NCBI RefSeq assembly: GCF_021369635.1
Contig: NZ_JAJNBZ010000006.1
Span: 1-64,000 of the forward strand
Direction of reading: 5' to 3'
Origin: Paenibacillus profundus
GTDB lineage: Bacteria; Bacillota; Bacilli; Paenibacillales; Paenibacillaceae
DNA length: 64,000 nt
Shown here one piece after another: positions 9,293 to 17,729 of the stretch. A model generated the notes under the pieces. It was not told where the DNA came from and did not search any database. It worked only from the letters and a program-made list of their open reading frames with translations. The translations under genes were made by a program, and so were the position numbers. Numbering within the stretch: position 1 is the stretch's first letter; every line of letters begins with the position of its first letter.

Positions 9293-9387
9293 CATTAAGC
9301 TAAAGGGCAAATAAGTTGACGATCAATTGCGGTGAACCTTACCTCGAGTCAGTGGTTGTAATGCGGAAAATAGAATTGAAGGTTGAA

Positions 9388-9553
9388 GAAGGAGCAAATC
9401 TATAACCGAATTTGGGGACTCGATTCGGAAGCGGGAATTGGCATCGTTGAGCTCTATGTCCATTATCTTCGGAAGAAGCTGTCTTCATGGCATGCCGATC
9501 AATATATCCAAACCGTAAGAGGTTTGGGCTACAGACTCAGAATAAACGAGTAG
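9388..9553 (+). pseudogene. Truncated duplicate of the OmpR-type regulator (C-terminal part)
   Basis: This repeats the last 55 codons and stop of the regulator at 5963-6128 nearly base for base, differing at only three positions. No receiver domain precedes it, only about 90 bp of unrelated sequence after the kinase terminator. It is followed by a partial DUF885 paralogue just as in the intact cassette. It is therefore the broken left edge of a second cassette copy. Confidence 0.9.
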
Positions 9554-9604
9554 TTTTTCAAAGGGAAATCAAATCCTAAAACACATATAAAGGGGATATA
9601 AGCT

Positions 9605-9904
9605 ATGAACCTTTTACCACAGGTATCTAAGAAAAATCGTCTGGCCTTCTTATTGGCTGTGGGACTTCTCGTATTGCTGATTGCAGGCGGTTTGTTATGG
9701 CAGACCCAACATCAGTCAGAGAGTTTTGACGCATTGATTCAGAAGATGGCGTTTGATACGCTTAAGGATGACCCTGAGAAACAGCTTTATTTTGACTTGA
9801 AAAATGTGGAGGGAATCCGATGGGATCCCACTAAGCTTACGGACCTGTCGGATGCCGATTACGAACAATTAAACGAAAAGAGAAATGGTTTTCTTAAACC
9901 TAGA
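9605..9904 (+). pseudogene. DUF885 gene truncated by a transposon scar
   Basis: The first 100 residues parallel the DUF885 protein at 6198 (same anchor segment, then IQKMA, DPE-QLY, and RWDPTKL), at roughly 60 percent identity by eye. Similarity ends near 9904 at FLK, and a stop follows at 9955. The missing 480 codons, including the zinc motif, are not found right of the Tn7-like transposon either. The gene was therefore cut by the older scar element before the Tn7-like insertion. Confidence 0.85.
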
Positions 9905-9945
9905 AGGGATTATGTTCTTGTCCTCCGACATGTAACATCTTATAG

Positions 9946-9950
9946 AAGGA
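9946..9950. repeat. Target-site duplication AAGGA, left copy
   Basis: AAGGA immediately precedes the left terminus TGTAGATT and is matched exactly at 19364-19368. Five-base duplications are the hallmark of Tn7-type insertion. Confidence 0.9.
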
Positions 9951-9958
9951 TGTAGATT

Positions 9959-9977
9959 GACAAGAATATACTTGAAT
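9959..9977 (+). promoter_or_regulatory. Left-end transposase-binding site L1
   Basis: GACAAGAATATACTTGAAT starts exactly 8 bases from the left terminus. It matches the outer right-end site in position and sequence, so it is the presumed TnsB site. Confidence 0.8.
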
Positions 9978-10014
9978 ACATAACTACTAGAACACAATGA
10001 TCCATGTACTTATA

Positions 10015-10033
10015 GACAAGAATATGCTTTAAT
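10015..10033 (+). promoter_or_regulatory. Left-end transposase-binding site L2
   Basis: GACAAGAATATGCTTTAAT, preceded by ATA as in the right inner site. It is the second presumed TnsB site, 56 bp inside L1. Confidence 0.8.
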
Positions 10034-10233
10034 AACACTCGAAATGTACTTGGATCTGTTTTAGTACAAAACAAATTACATATCGATAGTTCACTGATAA
10101 TTAAGTTGTGAATCCAAGTGATTCAACACAATTCGACAAATTTCATTTTCAGTCTGGGTTATACTTAGTTTAATTAATTCAGTAAGATTTAATAGTTAGG
10201 AGTTCAAAAATCTTATGATACTAGGAGAATAAT

Positions 10234-12186
10234 ATGTATTTAGACAAAATAAGAATTTGGAATTGGAGAAAGTTTGAATTACTAAAAAATGGAGATCCAA
10301 GTATTGAAGTTTCTTTCAATAAACATTTAAACGTTCTCGTCGGCGAGAATGATTCTGGTAAAACAGCAATAATAGATGCAATTAAAGTTGGATTAAATAC
10401 CAACAGCCAAGATACTAACTGGATATTAGAATCGGATTTTTTTGATACTTCTGTTCCAATTAAAATAGAATATATTTTTCGTGAAATGTCAGAAGATGAG
10501 GAAGCTTTTTTATATGAGTGGATTCACTTTTCCGAGAATGAGTCAGTACTAAGAATATTGCTCGAAGCCGAAATTATTAAAGATCTTAATGGTAAGACCA
10601 GAGTTATCAAGTCTCTTTTGGGTGGAGAGGAAGATAAAGAAAGTTTAATTAGTGACAATGTGAGACATCTATTATCAGTGACTTATTTAAAACCACTTCG
10701 CGATGCTGAAGCAGAATTAAGTCCTGGTAATAGATCCAGGTTTGCTCAAATCTTAAGAAGTTTAAGTGTTTTTCAACAGAATGATGGAGCAGCTAAAATA
10801 GAAATTGAGGAAATATTAACTAAAGCTTTTTTAGAAGTTCAAGAAAAGATAGATAAGCCTGTTCTAAAGCAAATGGATAGTGTAATACAGTCTTTTTTCG
10901 ATAAAACCCGTGCGAGACAACCAGTAATACAACCGAAGCACATGAAATTTGACGAGTTTGTAAAGAAATTAGAGCTCAATTTAGGTGAGGTAGGTCCAGG
11001 TTTGGGAAGTTCAAATCTCTTGTTTATGGCTGCAGAGCTCTTATTGCTAAGCGAAAATAAATTAGGGCCACAATTGGCATTAGTTGAAGAGATAGAAGCC
11101 CACATTCATCCTCAATCTCAATTAAGATTAATCAAATATTTTGAAAGGAAAAGCAAAGAAGACGGTATTCAGTACATTTTAACATCTCATAGCCCTATAC
11201 TTGCTTCATCAATTTCTCTAGAACATATAATTTTAATTTACAACAACTGGGCATACTCAATGCAGTCGGGTCAAACACGTCTTAATTCTGATGATTATAA
11301 ATTTTTAGAACGTTTTCTAGATGCAACAAAATCCAATATGTTTTTCGCAAGGGGTATAATCTTTGTTGAAGGTGACGCAGAAAACTTATTGATACCTGCA
11401 TTTGCAGAAGCAATTGGAAAGCCATTACATGATTATGGTGTATCAATTGTTAATGTGGGCAATTTAGCGTTTAAGCGATATGCTTCGATTTTTTTAAGAA
11501 CAGATGAGAAACTTTTGAATTTTCCGGTTTCTATTGTGACTGATTTAGATTTGAAACCTATTTCTTACTTTAATGAAGGTTATATATCTTATTTTGAAGT
11601 AACTCCCCAAACTGAGAGTCAAATTACAAACCTTTTTGATAAAGATTTCACTGGGAAACTTGTTGGATCATACATCACGATTGATCAACTGATAAAAAAA
11701 ATAAAGCAAGAGAGTGTTGAAATTGATACCTCTACGTCAGAAAAGTTAATAATTATTCTGGAGAAATTGAACAATCTATACAACAAACAAATTATCGAAC
11801 AAAAAATTAAATTCTTAAATGCCAATTATTTTAACAACATTGAAAATACAAAGGTGTTTATATGTTCACCTTGGACTCTAGAATATGCAATTGCAGAGAG
11901 TGATTTATCAGAGTTTCTGCAAGATGCAATACTAGATGTCCATTATGAATTAAAAAGCTATAAAACTAAAAAGAAAACAGAATGGAGTAATATAGACTGT
12001 AAAGAAAAAAGAGCAGTTGCAATCTACAAATTTATGTTAGATAAAGAAATATCAAAGCCAGCAGTTGCCCAAATGCTTGCATATAAGCTAATCACCAGAA
12101 AATCAGAGATTAGTTCTAAACTGAAGAATGATTCACAATTAAAATATATATATGATGCTATCCTTCACGTCACGGGAGGAGAATAA
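10234..12186 (+). CDS. gajA: Gabija GajA-like OLD-family ATPase/TOPRIM nuclease
   Basis: A 650-residue OLD-family protein. The ABC-type ATPase half has Walker A GENDSGKT (37-44), a signature-like LGSSNLLFMA, Walker B LALVEEIEAHIHP (E285/E286) and a TSHSP switch. The TOPRIM half has E379 in FVEGD and the D437-x-D439 pair in VTDLDLKP, the metal-binding residues of OLD nucleases. The next gene is a UvrD-like helicase starting two bases after its stop, the gene pair that defines Gabija (class 2 OLD). GajA-type proteins cut DNA when nucleotide levels fall during phage infection. The length is somewhat above the described GajA (about 580). It is transposon cargo. Confidence 0.85.
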   Translation: MYLDKIRIWNWRKFELLKNGDPSIEVSFNKHLNVLVGENDSGKTAIIDAIKVGLNTNSQDTNWILESDFFDTSVPIKIEYIFREMSEDEEAFLYEWIHFSENESVLRILLEAEIIKDLNGKTRVIKSLLGGEEDKESLISDNVRHLLSVTYLKPLRDAEAELSPGNRSRFAQILRSLSVFQQNDGAAKIEIEEILTKAFLEVQEKIDKPVLKQMDSVIQSFFDKTRARQPVIQPKHMKFDEFVKKLELNLGEVGPGLGSSNLLFMAAELLLLSENKLGPQLALVEEIEAHIHPQSQLRLIKYFERKSKEDGIQYILTSHSPILASSISLEHIILIYNNWAYSMQSGQTRLNSDDYKFLERFLDATKSNMFFARGIIFVEGDAENLLIPAFAEAIGKPLHDYGVSIVNVGNLAFKRYASIFLRTDEKLLNFPVSIVTDLDLKPISYFNEGYISYFEVTPQTESQITNLFDKDFTGKLVGSYITIDQLIKKIKQESVEIDTSTSEKLIIILEKLNNLYNKQIIEQKIKFLNANYFNNIENTKVFICSPWTLEYAIAESDLSEFLQDAILDVHYELKSYKTKKKTEWSNIDCKEKRAVAIYKFMLDKEISKPAVAQMLAYKLITRKSEISSKLKNDSQLKYIYDAILHVTGGE

Positions 12187-12188
12187 CG

Positions 12189-13961
12189 ATGTTTTTCACT
12201 GAACAAGATTTTAAAATGGTAGAAGCAGCCACACTGAGCGGTAAAACATTTAACCCAAAACAAAGAGAATTCATTGAATTGGTTGAGTCAAAGTATATTA
12301 TTGCCGGGCCTGGTGCTGGTAAAACAACAGCTCTCTCTGCAAAAATAGTTCTTCTTTTGCTTAATTCTATGAGAACTAATCAAAGAGAAGGGATCTGTAT
12401 TATAACCAAGACAAATGTTGCTGTTGAAGAAATAAATCGGATTTTGAGAAATGTTGGACAATCAAAGATGAAGCATCCTCATTTTATAGGTACAATACAT
12501 CAATTTTTCAATACTTATTTGGCCACACCATACATCAAAAAAGTCTTAAATCCAAAACGCATACGTTTTGGTAAAGAGGAAGATTATACTTCTTTGCTTA
12601 ATGAACTTGCTGAAAGAAATGTATATTTCAAAAACTGGAAAGACGCTCCCCGGAATATTGCAGTCCAAAAGACAAGTAAAAGCAAACTAATGTTTGATAA
12701 ATCTAGTAATAATTTTTTTCTCGAAAATACCACTGAATGGGATAAGTTTGATCGACATGGCAAGCATATGTTTAACCTAAAATGGAATCTAAAGAAATTA
12801 GGTTTTTTTTCTTTTGAAGATATATTTCTTTTTTCTACAGCTGCGATAGAGGATAAAAAAACACTGTCATTATTAAGAAAGAGATTTCGATATATCTTCA
12901 TTGATGAGTTTCAAGATACAAACTCTAGTAGTATTGAACTTGTAAATCGCATATTTAAATATCCGGATAATGTCTTGCAGTTTATAGGTGATCCTAATCA
13001 AACATTGGACTTTGATGGTGAAATGCCCGTTGTAGATGAATTGAACGTTTTTGAGTTAAACATCTGTAATAGATTTGGAAACCAGATTGGTAAGCAACTT
13101 TCTCACATCATTCATGATGTAAACATTAAATGCTTAGATAACAGACAATCCTTCAATCCCCTGTTATTGATATACAAAACTAAAGAAAACTTAATCCCTC
13201 ACTATAAAAAAATTTTTAACAAGTATTTATCTGATGAAGATTTTGCTTCAGTCAAGAAAAAAGATTCGATATTAGCAATTCAAAACAATACTATTGATGA
13301 ATTTCAAAAAAATTTAGCGACAAGAATTAGTCCAGGATTTAAAGCGAAATCCTCTGAATCATATACTAAGCAGATACTAAGCCAACTTCATGACGTATTG
13401 TTGAACAATATTTCTCTGGCAAAGAAACATGATCTTAAGCTTCCTGATTGGCTGAATGAACACCCTGATTACAAAAATTTGAAAATTTACTTGGTTAGAA
13501 GCATCAAATCACGTAAGTTGGAAGTAGAGCAAATCGTGAATCATTTAAATAATCTAATTGAGGAAAAGGAGGGACAGAAAATAACAACACGAGCACGTGT
13601 GTTTCAAAATATAGCTGCAATCATTGAACAAATAGGCAAAAAAACATCTATAGAAAAGATAGATGACTTTCACGTATTTAGCACCATTCACTCAGCTAAA
13701 GGCGAAACGCATAGATCTGTGCTTCTTATCGATTCTGAGAACGATAAACACTCAAAAATACACACAACATTATTAAAATCTTATTTTTGCGAAGAGAGAG
13801 AAAATATCTCTGATTACTGGGTCCAAAGAAATTTGTTATATGTAGCTATGAGTAGACCAACTCATCTTTTTGCCTTTGGAATGGACATAAATTTTATTAC
13901 TGATGAAGAAATTGAATTGTTTCGAGAAAAGGGATGGGATATTGAATTTACTAATGAATAG
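12189..13961 (+). CDS. gajB: Gabija GajB-like UvrD-family helicase
   Basis: A 590-residue superfamily 1 helicase/ATPase. Walker A is AGPGAGKT (39-46), motif II is IDEFQDTN (D239/E240), motif III is QFIGDPNQ, motif V has FSTIHSAKGET and motif VI has YVAMSRPTH. Its GGAGGAG site overlaps the end of the upstream OLD nuclease gene, so translation is coupled. In Gabija the helicase partner assembles with GajA and senses or processes DNA during infection. It is about 100 residues longer than the described GajB, with an extended middle region (about 330-480) I cannot assign. Confidence 0.85.
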   Translation: MFFTEQDFKMVEAATLSGKTFNPKQREFIELVESKYIIAGPGAGKTTALSAKIVLLLLNSMRTNQREGICIITKTNVAVEEINRILRNVGQSKMKHPHFIGTIHQFFNTYLATPYIKKVLNPKRIRFGKEEDYTSLLNELAERNVYFKNWKDAPRNIAVQKTSKSKLMFDKSSNNFFLENTTEWDKFDRHGKHMFNLKWNLKKLGFFSFEDIFLFSTAAIEDKKTLSLLRKRFRYIFIDEFQDTNSSSIELVNRIFKYPDNVLQFIGDPNQTLDFDGEMPVVDELNVFELNICNRFGNQIGKQLSHIIHDVNIKCLDNRQSFNPLLLIYKTKENLIPHYKKIFNKYLSDEDFASVKKKDSILAIQNNTIDEFQKNLATRISPGFKAKSSESYTKQILSQLHDVLLNNISLAKKHDLKLPDWLNEHPDYKNLKIYLVRSIKSRKLEVEQIVNHLNNLIEEKEGQKITTRARVFQNIAAIIEQIGKKTSIEKIDDFHVFSTIHSAKGETHRSVLLIDSENDKHSKIHTTLLKSYFCEERENISDYWVQRNLLYVAMSRPTHLFAFGMDINFITDEEIELFREKGWDIEFTNE

Positions 13962-14032
13962 TCATGGTATACAATACCTATATAAAACATGATATTTTAT
14001 TTTAGAGGTATCTAACTAACAGATACTCCTCA

Positions 14033-14069
14033 AAATCCACCTCTATATCTATTAGTGGTGGATTTTTTT
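14033..14069 (+). terminator. Terminator between Gabija pair and tns genes
   Basis: AAATCCACC (14033-14041) pairs with GGTGGATTT, followed by a T-run. It separates defence cargo from the transposition operon, so the two modules are probably expressed independently. Confidence 0.8.
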
Positions 14070-14120
14070 ATTTATATAATTGGCAATACTAAATTGATAA
14101 TCGTCATGGGGGGGGAATAA

Positions 14121-14795
14121 ATGTATACACCTATATCAGGAACTAGGAGTACAAAATATGGTAGTAACTATTGGACTGCGCTTAGTTCAAAAATAAAACG
14201 AAGAGTTCAGTTATTTAGTGACTTAGAATACGATCATTGGGTTCTTGTAGAGTCAGACCCTAATGTAAAGACATTTTGTGAGCAGCCTCTTAAAATTCAA
14301 CATCTTATTAATGGTGAAATTGTTAATTCAGTATTTGATATGTGGATACAGTATGTGGATGGAACGGAAAAATTCATCGAAGTTAAATATGAGAGGGATC
14401 TCGATCCCATTAATCCAAAATCTTCAAGAAATATCAGACAAACAGGGGCGCAACAAGATTGGTGTCGAGCTAACAATAAATATTACGAAATTAGAACAGA
14501 TAAAATGATACGAGGCAATCCATTGTACCTGTCAAATCTCAAGCAAATCATTTCGTATACGAGGAATCGGGGAGCTTACAATGAGGTAGATAGTCACAGG
14601 CTTATTACGTTTATTAATATGAAAAGAATAACCCTTGGGGAAATTGAAACTGAATTCATTAATCTCACTCCTCAGCGTATTCGCGAGATTGTTTGTAACC
14701 TCATATATACAGGACAAGTTGAAGCAAATATATCAAATTGCATCATTGGATCTTCTCTGGAGGTGTGGTTGAATGTCAAGACGAAAGATAACTGA
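14121..14795 (+). CDS. tnsA: TnsA-like transposon endonuclease
   Basis: A 224-residue protein with a PD-(D/E)xK nuclease pattern of TnsA type: E36 in SDLEYD, D73 in VFDMW and E87-V-K89 in FIEVKY. In Tn7, TnsA nicks the 5' ends so that the element leaves by cut-and-paste. The C-terminal 70 residues look like a small winged-helix (TPQRIREIVCNLIYTGQV). It starts behind a G-rich GGGGGGGG site, and tnsB begins before it ends (23-base overlap), typical of coupled tnsAB genes. Confidence 0.85.
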   Translation: MYTPISGTRSTKYGSNYWTALSSKIKRRVQLFSDLEYDHWVLVESDPNVKTFCEQPLKIQHLINGEIVNSVFDMWIQYVDGTEKFIEVKYERDLDPINPKSSRNIRQTGAQQDWCRANNKYYEIRTDKMIRGNPLYLSNLKQIISYTRNRGAYNEVDSHRLITFINMKRITLGEIETEFINLTPQRIREIVCNLIYTGQVEANISNCIIGSSLEVWLNVKTKDN

Positions 14796-16710
14796 AAGTG
14801 AGGCACTCCCGCCGGAAGCTTTAGATGTTAAAGAGTGGGCAATTGTACTGATTGACAACCTTAATGAGAATGATAAAGAGGTTTTCCTCAAAAGAAAAAA
14901 AGCTATTGATATGTATATGAATAACCAGCCAATTAAATTAATTCGTACAGAGACTGGCATCGATTTCGAGTCGTTAAGGAGACTAGTCCGGCGATGTATT
15001 ACGATGAATGATGAAAACGGTGTTATGTTAGGATATCGAGGACTGATCCCTAACAAAAGAATACGAGGCTATACTCGAATATCTCAAAAGAATAGCAATT
15101 ACTCTGGTATGTTTACTCAACTTCTCAAAACACATTCTAGTCTTAAAGATATCATTGAAAAATACTATTTTCAAAATAATAAACGTTTGATCACCGATCC
15201 AAAAATGAAAGCAAAGCACATCCACAAAAAATTTCTGGAAGAATGCAGAAGAATAGGTATATCAGAAGCCAGTTATCCATTCAATACAGAAACACTTGCA
15301 AAGCGTTCATTAGAACGGTATCTAAAGAAGCTTGATAATAAGAGCTTTGTTCAAGCTGCTGGACGTTATGGAGAATCCGCCGCAAGAATTGCCAGTTCAA
15401 CCGGAAGTGGCTCAGAGCATCATATTTCTATAGTGCGTCCACTGGAACGTGTTCAATTTGACGGTCATTGTATTGATGGTATCTTTTCAATTACATTTCG
15501 AACTCCTGAAGGCGACGAGATCACAAGAGAGCTGGAACGAATTTGGCTACTTGTCATTCTTGATGTTGCGAGCAGAGCAGTAATTGGCTACCATCTAAGC
15601 ACAAGTATTGAGTATTCGGCTGTTGATGTAATGCAGTGTATACGCAATGCGGTTGTTCCTAAAGAAAAAAAGAAACTTACGATTCCAGGTTTACATCACA
15701 AAGAACGAGGAGGATTTCCAAGTGAATGTATTCCCGAAATGAAATGGGGTCTTTGGGATGAATTACTGTATGACAATGGTAAAGCAAACTTATCAAAACT
15801 CGTTACTGATCGATTAGTCAATGTTATAGGCAGCTCGACGAATGCAGGCCCCGTCGCACTACCTGTCCGGAGAGGCTACATCGAACGATTTTTTGGTGTT
15901 TTAGCCGAGAATGGATATCATCGCATGATTAATACAACTGGAAGCCATCCAAGAGATCCAAGAAGAGATAATCCCAAGGAAAAAGCGATTAAGTATGCTA
16001 TTTCTTTCGAACACCTCGAGGAATTAACGGATGTCCTGATATCTGATTACAATGGTACTGTAAATGAGGGTATCAATAATTTAACTCCACTTGAAGTGTT
16101 GAGGCAAAGGATAAATAGAGGCCTTTTACCTCGTGTTATGCCTGAAGAGCAAAGAGGAGAGACTATTTTCCTTTCAATGAAAATTCAGCGTAAAATAAAC
16201 GGGAGTGTAAAAGACGGTCGACGTCCATTTATTCATTTTGAAGGTGTTGATTATAGAAATGATGTGCTTTCGAGAAGTCCAGGTCTAATAGGTACGAAGT
16301 TAGATCTTCTGGTTAACGTGGATGATTTAAGGGTAATCAATACTTTTTTACCTGATGGAAGCGAGTTTGGCGCTCTGACAGGAACGGGTAAATGGGGAAT
16401 TACTCCTCATTCACTAGAAATGCGTCGTCAAATAAACGCTTTGAGAAAGCGAGGTCTAATTCATTTCACTTCAGAAGATGATCCGATCGATTGTTTTCAT
16501 CGTTACTTGGAAACACAATCTGTTAGCAAAAGATCAAGTCGCAACAGATTAGCGGAGCAACAACGAAGAATTAGAAAGCACACAGAGACAATAGGAGAGT
16601 CTAATTTAGGCGAAGTTAATGTTCCAGTACTTAAACCTGATTCGTCGAATATAAAAGACTCACAGAGAGTTAATCGGATAACGAAGAACTTCAAGACGAT
16701 TACATTTTAG
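14773..16710 (+). CDS. tnsB: TnsB-like DDE transposase
   Basis: A 645-residue Mu/Tn7-type transposase. N-terminal DNA-binding helices (about 1-215) precede an RNase-H-fold core with D230 in RVQFDGHC, D334 in LLYDNGKA and E371 in GYIERFFG. A Mu-type beta-barrel and an extended basic tail follow (to 645). TnsB binds the element ends and joins them to the target. GGAGGTG lies ahead of the ATG at 14773 inside tnsA. Its binding sites are the 19-bp GACAAGAA repeats at both ends. It appears intact. Confidence 0.88.
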   Translation: MSRRKITESEALPPEALDVKEWAIVLIDNLNENDKEVFLKRKKAIDMYMNNQPIKLIRTETGIDFESLRRLVRRCITMNDENGVMLGYRGLIPNKRIRGYTRISQKNSNYSGMFTQLLKTHSSLKDIIEKYYFQNNKRLITDPKMKAKHIHKKFLEECRRIGISEASYPFNTETLAKRSLERYLKKLDNKSFVQAAGRYGESAARIASSTGSGSEHHISIVRPLERVQFDGHCIDGIFSITFRTPEGDEITRELERIWLLVILDVASRAVIGYHLSTSIEYSAVDVMQCIRNAVVPKEKKKLTIPGLHHKERGGFPSECIPEMKWGLWDELLYDNGKANLSKLVTDRLVNVIGSSTNAGPVALPVRRGYIERFFGVLAENGYHRMINTTGSHPRDPRRDNPKEKAIKYAISFEHLEELTDVLISDYNGTVNEGINNLTPLEVLRQRINRGLLPRVMPEEQRGETIFLSMKIQRKINGSVKDGRRPFIHFEGVDYRNDVLSRSPGLIGTKLDLLVNVDDLRVINTFLPDGSEFGALTGTGKWGITPHSLEMRRQINALRKRGLIHFTSEDDPIDCFHRYLETQSVSKRSSRNRLAEQQRRIRKHTETIGESNLGEVNVPVLKPDSSNIKDSQRVNRITKNFKTITF

Positions 16711-16722
16711 AAGAGGTATAGG

Positions 16723-17729
16723 ATGGCAGAGCGTGCGAAATCACAAACAGAGCAGATAGTTGAAGATAATCGACCTTTTGTACATCCCCAATCACATCCA
16801 ATTGAAACCGGACGTTATTTGTTGCAGACAAACCAGATTGAATTGTTAAAGACGACGGTTACGAGGTGGGTGAACAACAGGGTACCAGGTGGTATTGTCT
16901 ATGGAAGACCACGACTTGGAAAAACGCGTGCAATAAATTATCTAGTTCATGTATTACCGTCTGAATTCGATCGGAATATTCCAATGTATAGTCTAAGGTG
17001 TCGTCAGTATAAGCTTCCCAATGAAGGTGTATTTTTCGAAGATGTGTTAAAAGATATTAAGCATGCATTTCCTTCCTCTGGAAAGGCCTCGCAAAAAAGG
17101 ATCGAGTAATAAGGTTTTTACAAGAATGTGTAGAGTCTTCTGGACAACATCAAGTTATCTTTTTTCTGGATGATGCGCAGAGGCTTGTTGAATTGCAATA
17201 TGGATGGCTCATGGATATTAATAATGAGTTAGATAGTCTCGGGATCAGTCTGACAGCAGTATTGGTTGGACAAAAAGAGTTGATTCATCAAAGGAGTGCG
17301 TTTCAACAAGCAAAAAAGCTACAGCTTGTTGGGCGATTCATGATTGATGATTATAAATTCATTGGGCTTAAAACACTTGATGACATGCAAACGTGCTTGG
17401 CAGGTTACGATCAATTTTCCGACTATCCAGTGGGTTGTGGATGGTCCTTTACAAGATATTTCTTTCCAACAGCATTTGCAAATGGGTTCCGCCTGGAAGA
17501 TTGCGCAGCTGATCTTTATGATTGTTTCTTGTCTGCTAGAACGGAATCGGGCCTGTACAAGGCTCTAGAAATTCCTATGCAATATCTGACTCTTACAGTC
17601 GAATATGTATTACGACGCTATGGAAGAAACGGAGCTGACCTTGAGCAACTTAGCAAGACCCAGTGGAAAGATGCCATCAAAAACTCGGGTTATATATTAG
17701 CTGAAATGAACCAAGGGGTGGCCGAATGA
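16723..17729 (+). pseudogene. tnsC: TnsC-like AAA+ ATPase, split by a -1 frameshift
   Basis: Frame 1 (16723-17109) gives residues 1-128 with Walker A YGRPRLGKTRA (60-70). It then stops at TAA after QKRIE. The -1 frame continues the protein without loss from the AAAAAA run at 17093-17098: DRVIRFLQEC, Walker B VIFFLDDAQRL and sensor TAVLVGQKEL, ending at 17729. Joined, it would be about 335 residues, normal for TnsC. One extra A in the run would restore the frame. It may be a recent mutation, a read error, or slippage on the A-tract that still yields TnsC. TnsC links TniQ-selected targets to TnsAB. Confidence 0.8.

Noticed and set aside
9913..9922. TGTTCTTGTC as the left tip of the Tn7-like transposon
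   Set aside because: It resembles an end site in reverse orientation, but only 9951 gives TGT-N5-GACAAG, 8-base symmetry with the right tip and a matching 5-bp duplication.
17093..17100. Canonical two-tRNA -1 slippery heptamer in tnsC
   Set aside because: The zero frame reads CAA AAA AGG, so the A-AAA-AAG heptamer is not in the right phase; programmed frameshifting remains possible but is not claimed.
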